Shown here: positions 61,789-64,000 of the stretch, one piece after another
How the letters are laid out: each line of letters opens with the position of its first letter
Numbering within the stretch: the stretch's first letter is position 1
NCBI GenBank assembly: GCA_028023455.1
Contig: JAQFVV010006220.1
Span: forward strand, 9,069,916 to 9,133,915
DNA: 64,000 nt
Reading direction: 5' to 3'
Source: Epiperipatus broadwayi
Lineage: Eukaryota; Onychophora; Udeonychophora; Euonychophora; Peripatidae
Notes under the pieces: model-generated
The model's database searches: none
Told to the model about the DNA's origin: nothing
What the model saw: only the letters and a program-made list of their open reading frames with translations
Translations under genes and position numbers: made by a program

Positions 61789-62018
61789 AAAAAGAGGAAG
61801 CTTCAATCAATACAATATTTTATAATAGAAGGAAAAATAATAGAGATACCAGTTATTGGAAGGGAAAAACATCTCAAAGGAATATACCTTATGACCCCTC
61901 TCCCAAAATAAATCGTGATAATTTAAATAAAGTAAAAATAACTTCTAATAATCCAAGAAATTCCCCAAGACCGGGATGTAGTAAAGATATATCTATAGTT
62001 TCACATAAAACAAACTAA
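61789..62018 (+). pseudogene. gag: Gag C-terminal tail in a shifted frame
   Basis: After the stop at 61786 another frame is open from the A7 run (61787-61793): EEASINTIFYNRRKNNRDTS, then YWKGKTSQRN, ending with stop TAA at 62016. Basic, Asn-rich sequence here is what the Gag C-terminus should look like. This frame equals that of the first gag segment, so only the middle segment (60598-61788) is out of register. A one-base change in the A run would account for the break. No CCHC zinc knuckle is visible. Confidence 0.6.
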
Positions 62019-62065
62019 AAGGGTACTTGAGGAAATGTTCCTCACCTCAAGAAACCAAATACCCA

Positions 62066-64000
62066 ATGAGGAACTTGAATCAATCTTTTACACGAGAAAT
62101 CACTAACATGATGTGTTCATGGGAAGATAAAACACCAAATTTTGTTTTACAAAGTTGCCCTATGATAGAAGTTTTGTTTGAGAGCTTGCTGGTTAAAGCA
62201 TTATTAGATTCTGGTAGCCAAATTTCAGTGATATCAGAGAAATTTTATCAAGAGATTTTAGTAATAAATCCTAACATCAAAATATTACCACTAAAATCTA
62301 TGCAGGTTACCATGGCTAACAGCAGAAAAGCTAAATTAATCCAAAAACAAATTTGGATTGAGATTAAAATTGGCCAAACAACTCTCTATCATGTATTTTT
62401 AATTTTGAATGGTTTGATTCACAATGTTATTTTAGGGGCAGACTTCCTACATTTGAACACTTGTGTAATTGATTTCTGTAATAAAACAGTTAAAATTAAT
62501 GATGAAGTCTTGGAGATGACATTGCTTCCAAGATATGATCAAATTGAAGTTGACTGTATAACATCTAGCATTCCAGAAACACTTTTAGAGAGTAAACTCA
62601 CAGAATCCAACTTGCTTGGAAGTGATGATATATTAAAATTACGATTTGTTATAAGAGAATTTAATTCTATTTTCTCAGACATACCAGGTGGGATAAAGGG
62701 ATTCCAACAGAGAATTAGATTAATTCATGATCAACCATTTCAATCTAAATCATATCCTATTCCATACCAATATCGGGAAGATATATCTAAGCAAATTAAT
62801 AAAATGCTGGATTGGGAAATCATTTCCAAATGCTCTTCACCTTACTGTAATCCAGTAGTAACTGTGAAGAAGAAAGATGGGTCGATGAGATTTTGTTTAG
62901 ATGCTAGACAACTAAATAAAATTACTGTCCCAGACAGAAATATACCACCGCCCATACATGAATTATTCATGAAATTTGGAAACAAGAAGGTATTTTCCAC
63001 TTTCGATTTAACCTCCAGCTATTGGCAGATTGAACTTCATCCAGAAGATCGCCAATATACTGTTTTTCATTATGAGGGTTTTACATACCAATTTAATAGG
63101 ATGCCATTTGGATTGATAAATAGTGGTGCAGGTCTAATCAGGTGTTTGGATAAGACTTTATCACCTGAGGTAAAACAAATCATAATTATTTATGTGGATG
63201 ATGTAATTATTGCATCCACCACAGTTGAAGAACACCTTCAACATTTATCTATATTTTTTAAAGAGTGTTTTCTGAAAGGTATAAAAATTAACTTCAAGAA
63301 GAGTACTTTAGTTTCCAACCAAGTTGTTTTCTTAGGTCATATTGTTGGTTGCAATGGGATAAGACCTCATCCAGAGAAGATCTCTGCCATTCAAAACTTT
63401 CCTAAACCATCTACTCGAAAACAAATTAGATCATTTTTAGGCCTATGTAATTTTTACAACCGTTTCTATCAGAAGTTCTCAGACCACATGGAACCGTTGC
63501 TAAAATTGATTAGAAAAGATGAACATTGGAAATGGACTGAAGAACAAGACTGTGCATTTGAGAATATTAAAACAGGGTTTTTAAAGTTAACTATGTTAGC
63601 TTTCCCTGATTTTAATAAACCATTCATTATTCAAACAGATAGTAGTGGTTTTGGATTAGGGGTAACACTGTCCCAAATCCAAGAGGATGGCCAACCAGGT
63701 GTCCTCTACTTTATTAGCCGGCTCTTGAAAGGTCCAGAAATAAATTACACGGTTACAGAGAAGGAAGCACTAGCAATAGTCTGGGCTTTCCAAAAATTTC
63801 GACAAATGCTACTCGGATCAGAGGTGATAGTGATCACTGATCACAAAAGCCTTGAATTCCTGAATCACAGTTATCTGACTAATAGTCGTCTAGTTAGATT
63901 GAGTTTACTACTACAGGAATTGAATTACACTGTGCATTATTGCAAAGGATCCGAGAATATCGTTGCTGATGTGCTTAGTCGAAATCCATGTAGGTCAGAA
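62066..64000 (+). CDS. pol: Pol polyprotein: protease, reverse transcriptase, RNase H (partial)
   Basis: The frame is open from 62009, with first ATG 62066-62068, through base 64000 (645 codons from that ATG) and has no stop. Residues 35-130 are a retropepsin-like protease with LLDSGSQISVIS (active-site D48-S-G) and ILGADFL at 122-128. Reverse transcriptase: CSSPYCNPVVTVKKKDG from 256, FDLTSSYWQI with catalytic D314, MPFGLINSG near 346, YVDD at 376-379, FLGH at 422-425 and FLGLCNFYNRF. RNase H: QTDSSGFG with D525, TEKEALA with E565-E567, TDHKSLEFL with D592 and ADVLSR with D635. All key acidic residues are present. The last gag tail frame overlaps the open pol frame at 62009-62018 in a -1 relation, so pol may be made by a -1 shift or from its own start. 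Integrase should follow outside the window. Confidence 0.93.
   Translation, partial: MRNLNQSFTREITNMMCSWEDKTPNFVLQSCPMIEVLFESLLVKALLDSGSQISVISEKFYQEILVINPNIKILPLKSMQVTMANSRKAKLIQKQIWIEIKIGQTTLYHVFLILNGLIHNVILGADFLHLNTCVIDFCNKTVKINDEVLEMTLLPRYDQIEVDCITSSIPETLLESKLTESNLLGSDDILKLRFVIREFNSIFSDIPGGIKGFQQRIRLIHDQPFQSKSYPIPYQYREDISKQINKMLDWEIISKCSSPYCNPVVTVKKKDGSMRFCLDARQLNKITVPDRNIPPPIHELFMKFGNKKVFSTFDLTSSYWQIELHPEDRQYTVFHYEGFTYQFNRMPFGLINSGAGLIRCLDKTLSPEVKQIIIIYVDDVIIASTTVEEHLQHLSIFFKECFLKGIKINFKKSTLVSNQVVFLGHIVGCNGIRPHPEKISAIQNFPKPSTRKQIRSFLGLCNFYNRFYQKFSDHMEPLLKLIRKDEHWKWTEEQDCAFENIKTGFLKLTMLAFPDFNKPFIIQTDSSGFGLGVTLSQIQEDGQPGVLYFISRLLKGPEINYTVTEKEALAIVWAFQKFRQMLLGSEVIVITDHKSLEFLNHSYLTNSRLVRLSLLLQELNYTVHYCKGSENIVADVLSRNPCRSE

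Larger units (their letters stand above)
59300..64000 (+). mobile_element. Ty3/gypsy retrotransposon, 5' portion, continues past the window
   Basis: Order on the plus strand: leader repeats with a primer-binding-site-like motif, gag in three overlapping or abutting frames (60018-62018), then pol with protease, reverse transcriptase and RNase H, still open at the last base. Integrase, any later frame and the 3' LTR must lie to the right. Gag has two frame breaks but pol has none in at least 645 codons. That makes this the youngest coding sequence of the window. Confidence 0.88.

Overview
This window looks like an AT-rich invertebrate nuclear genome, possibly an arthropod. By eye it is about four-fifths A+T. 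There are no bacterial-style packed genes, and I found no host gene I could support. What can be recognised is almost all transposable elements in different stages of decay: hAT, piggyBac, an RTE-like LINE, Penelope-like elements (PLEs) with a GIY-YIG domain, a Ty3/gypsy element, tRNA-like SINE heads and foldback elements. I cannot name the species.

Layout. 0.5-2.0 kb: a hAT element with matched terminal repeats, an 8-bp target duplication and a broken transposase. 4.1-8.0 kb: a hammerhead-ribozyme repeat (here family A), a piggyBac fossil, and a 2.1-kb near-palindromic array of about 452-bp family A units between 12-bp direct repeats. 8.7 kb: a second ribozyme-bearing repeat (family B). 10.3-10.8 kb: a small hAT-like element. 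12.6-17 kb: PLE and LINE scraps, a perfect 104-bp tandem duplication and a ribozyme-like hairpin. 17.4-19.6 kb: a less AT-rich block of unknown nature. 20.0-21.5 kb: an inverted pair of PLE tails next to another palindromic family A insertion with 14-bp direct repeats. 22-28 kb: decayed copies of the same families. 29.1-31.8 kb: a decayed LINE on the minus strand. 36.9-37.4 kb: a family B foldback. 37.6-42.6 kb: a 5-kb ZBED-type hAT interrupted by a head-to-head PLE pair. 43.5 kb: a TCTA microsatellite. 45.0-47.7 kb: piggyBac and LINE fossils side by side. 48.8-54.3 kb: three foldback elements. 59.3-64.0 kb: the 5' part of a Ty3/gypsy element, with a repeated leader, broken gag frames and an open pol frame that runs off the right edge.

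Main result. At least two, probably three, unrelated repeat families carry the hammerhead self-cleaving core (CUGANGA, stem II, GAAA, short stem III). Family A has several copies with an intact core, a base-paired helix I and a tiny palindromic stem III (CUAG). This recalls the metazoan retrozymes and PLE hammerheads described before. The repeats sit mostly as inverted dimers, and the two best insertions are flanked by 12- and 14-bp direct repeats, which points to retrotransposition of already inverted multimers. All calls come from reading the sequence; no alignment, folding program or database was available.
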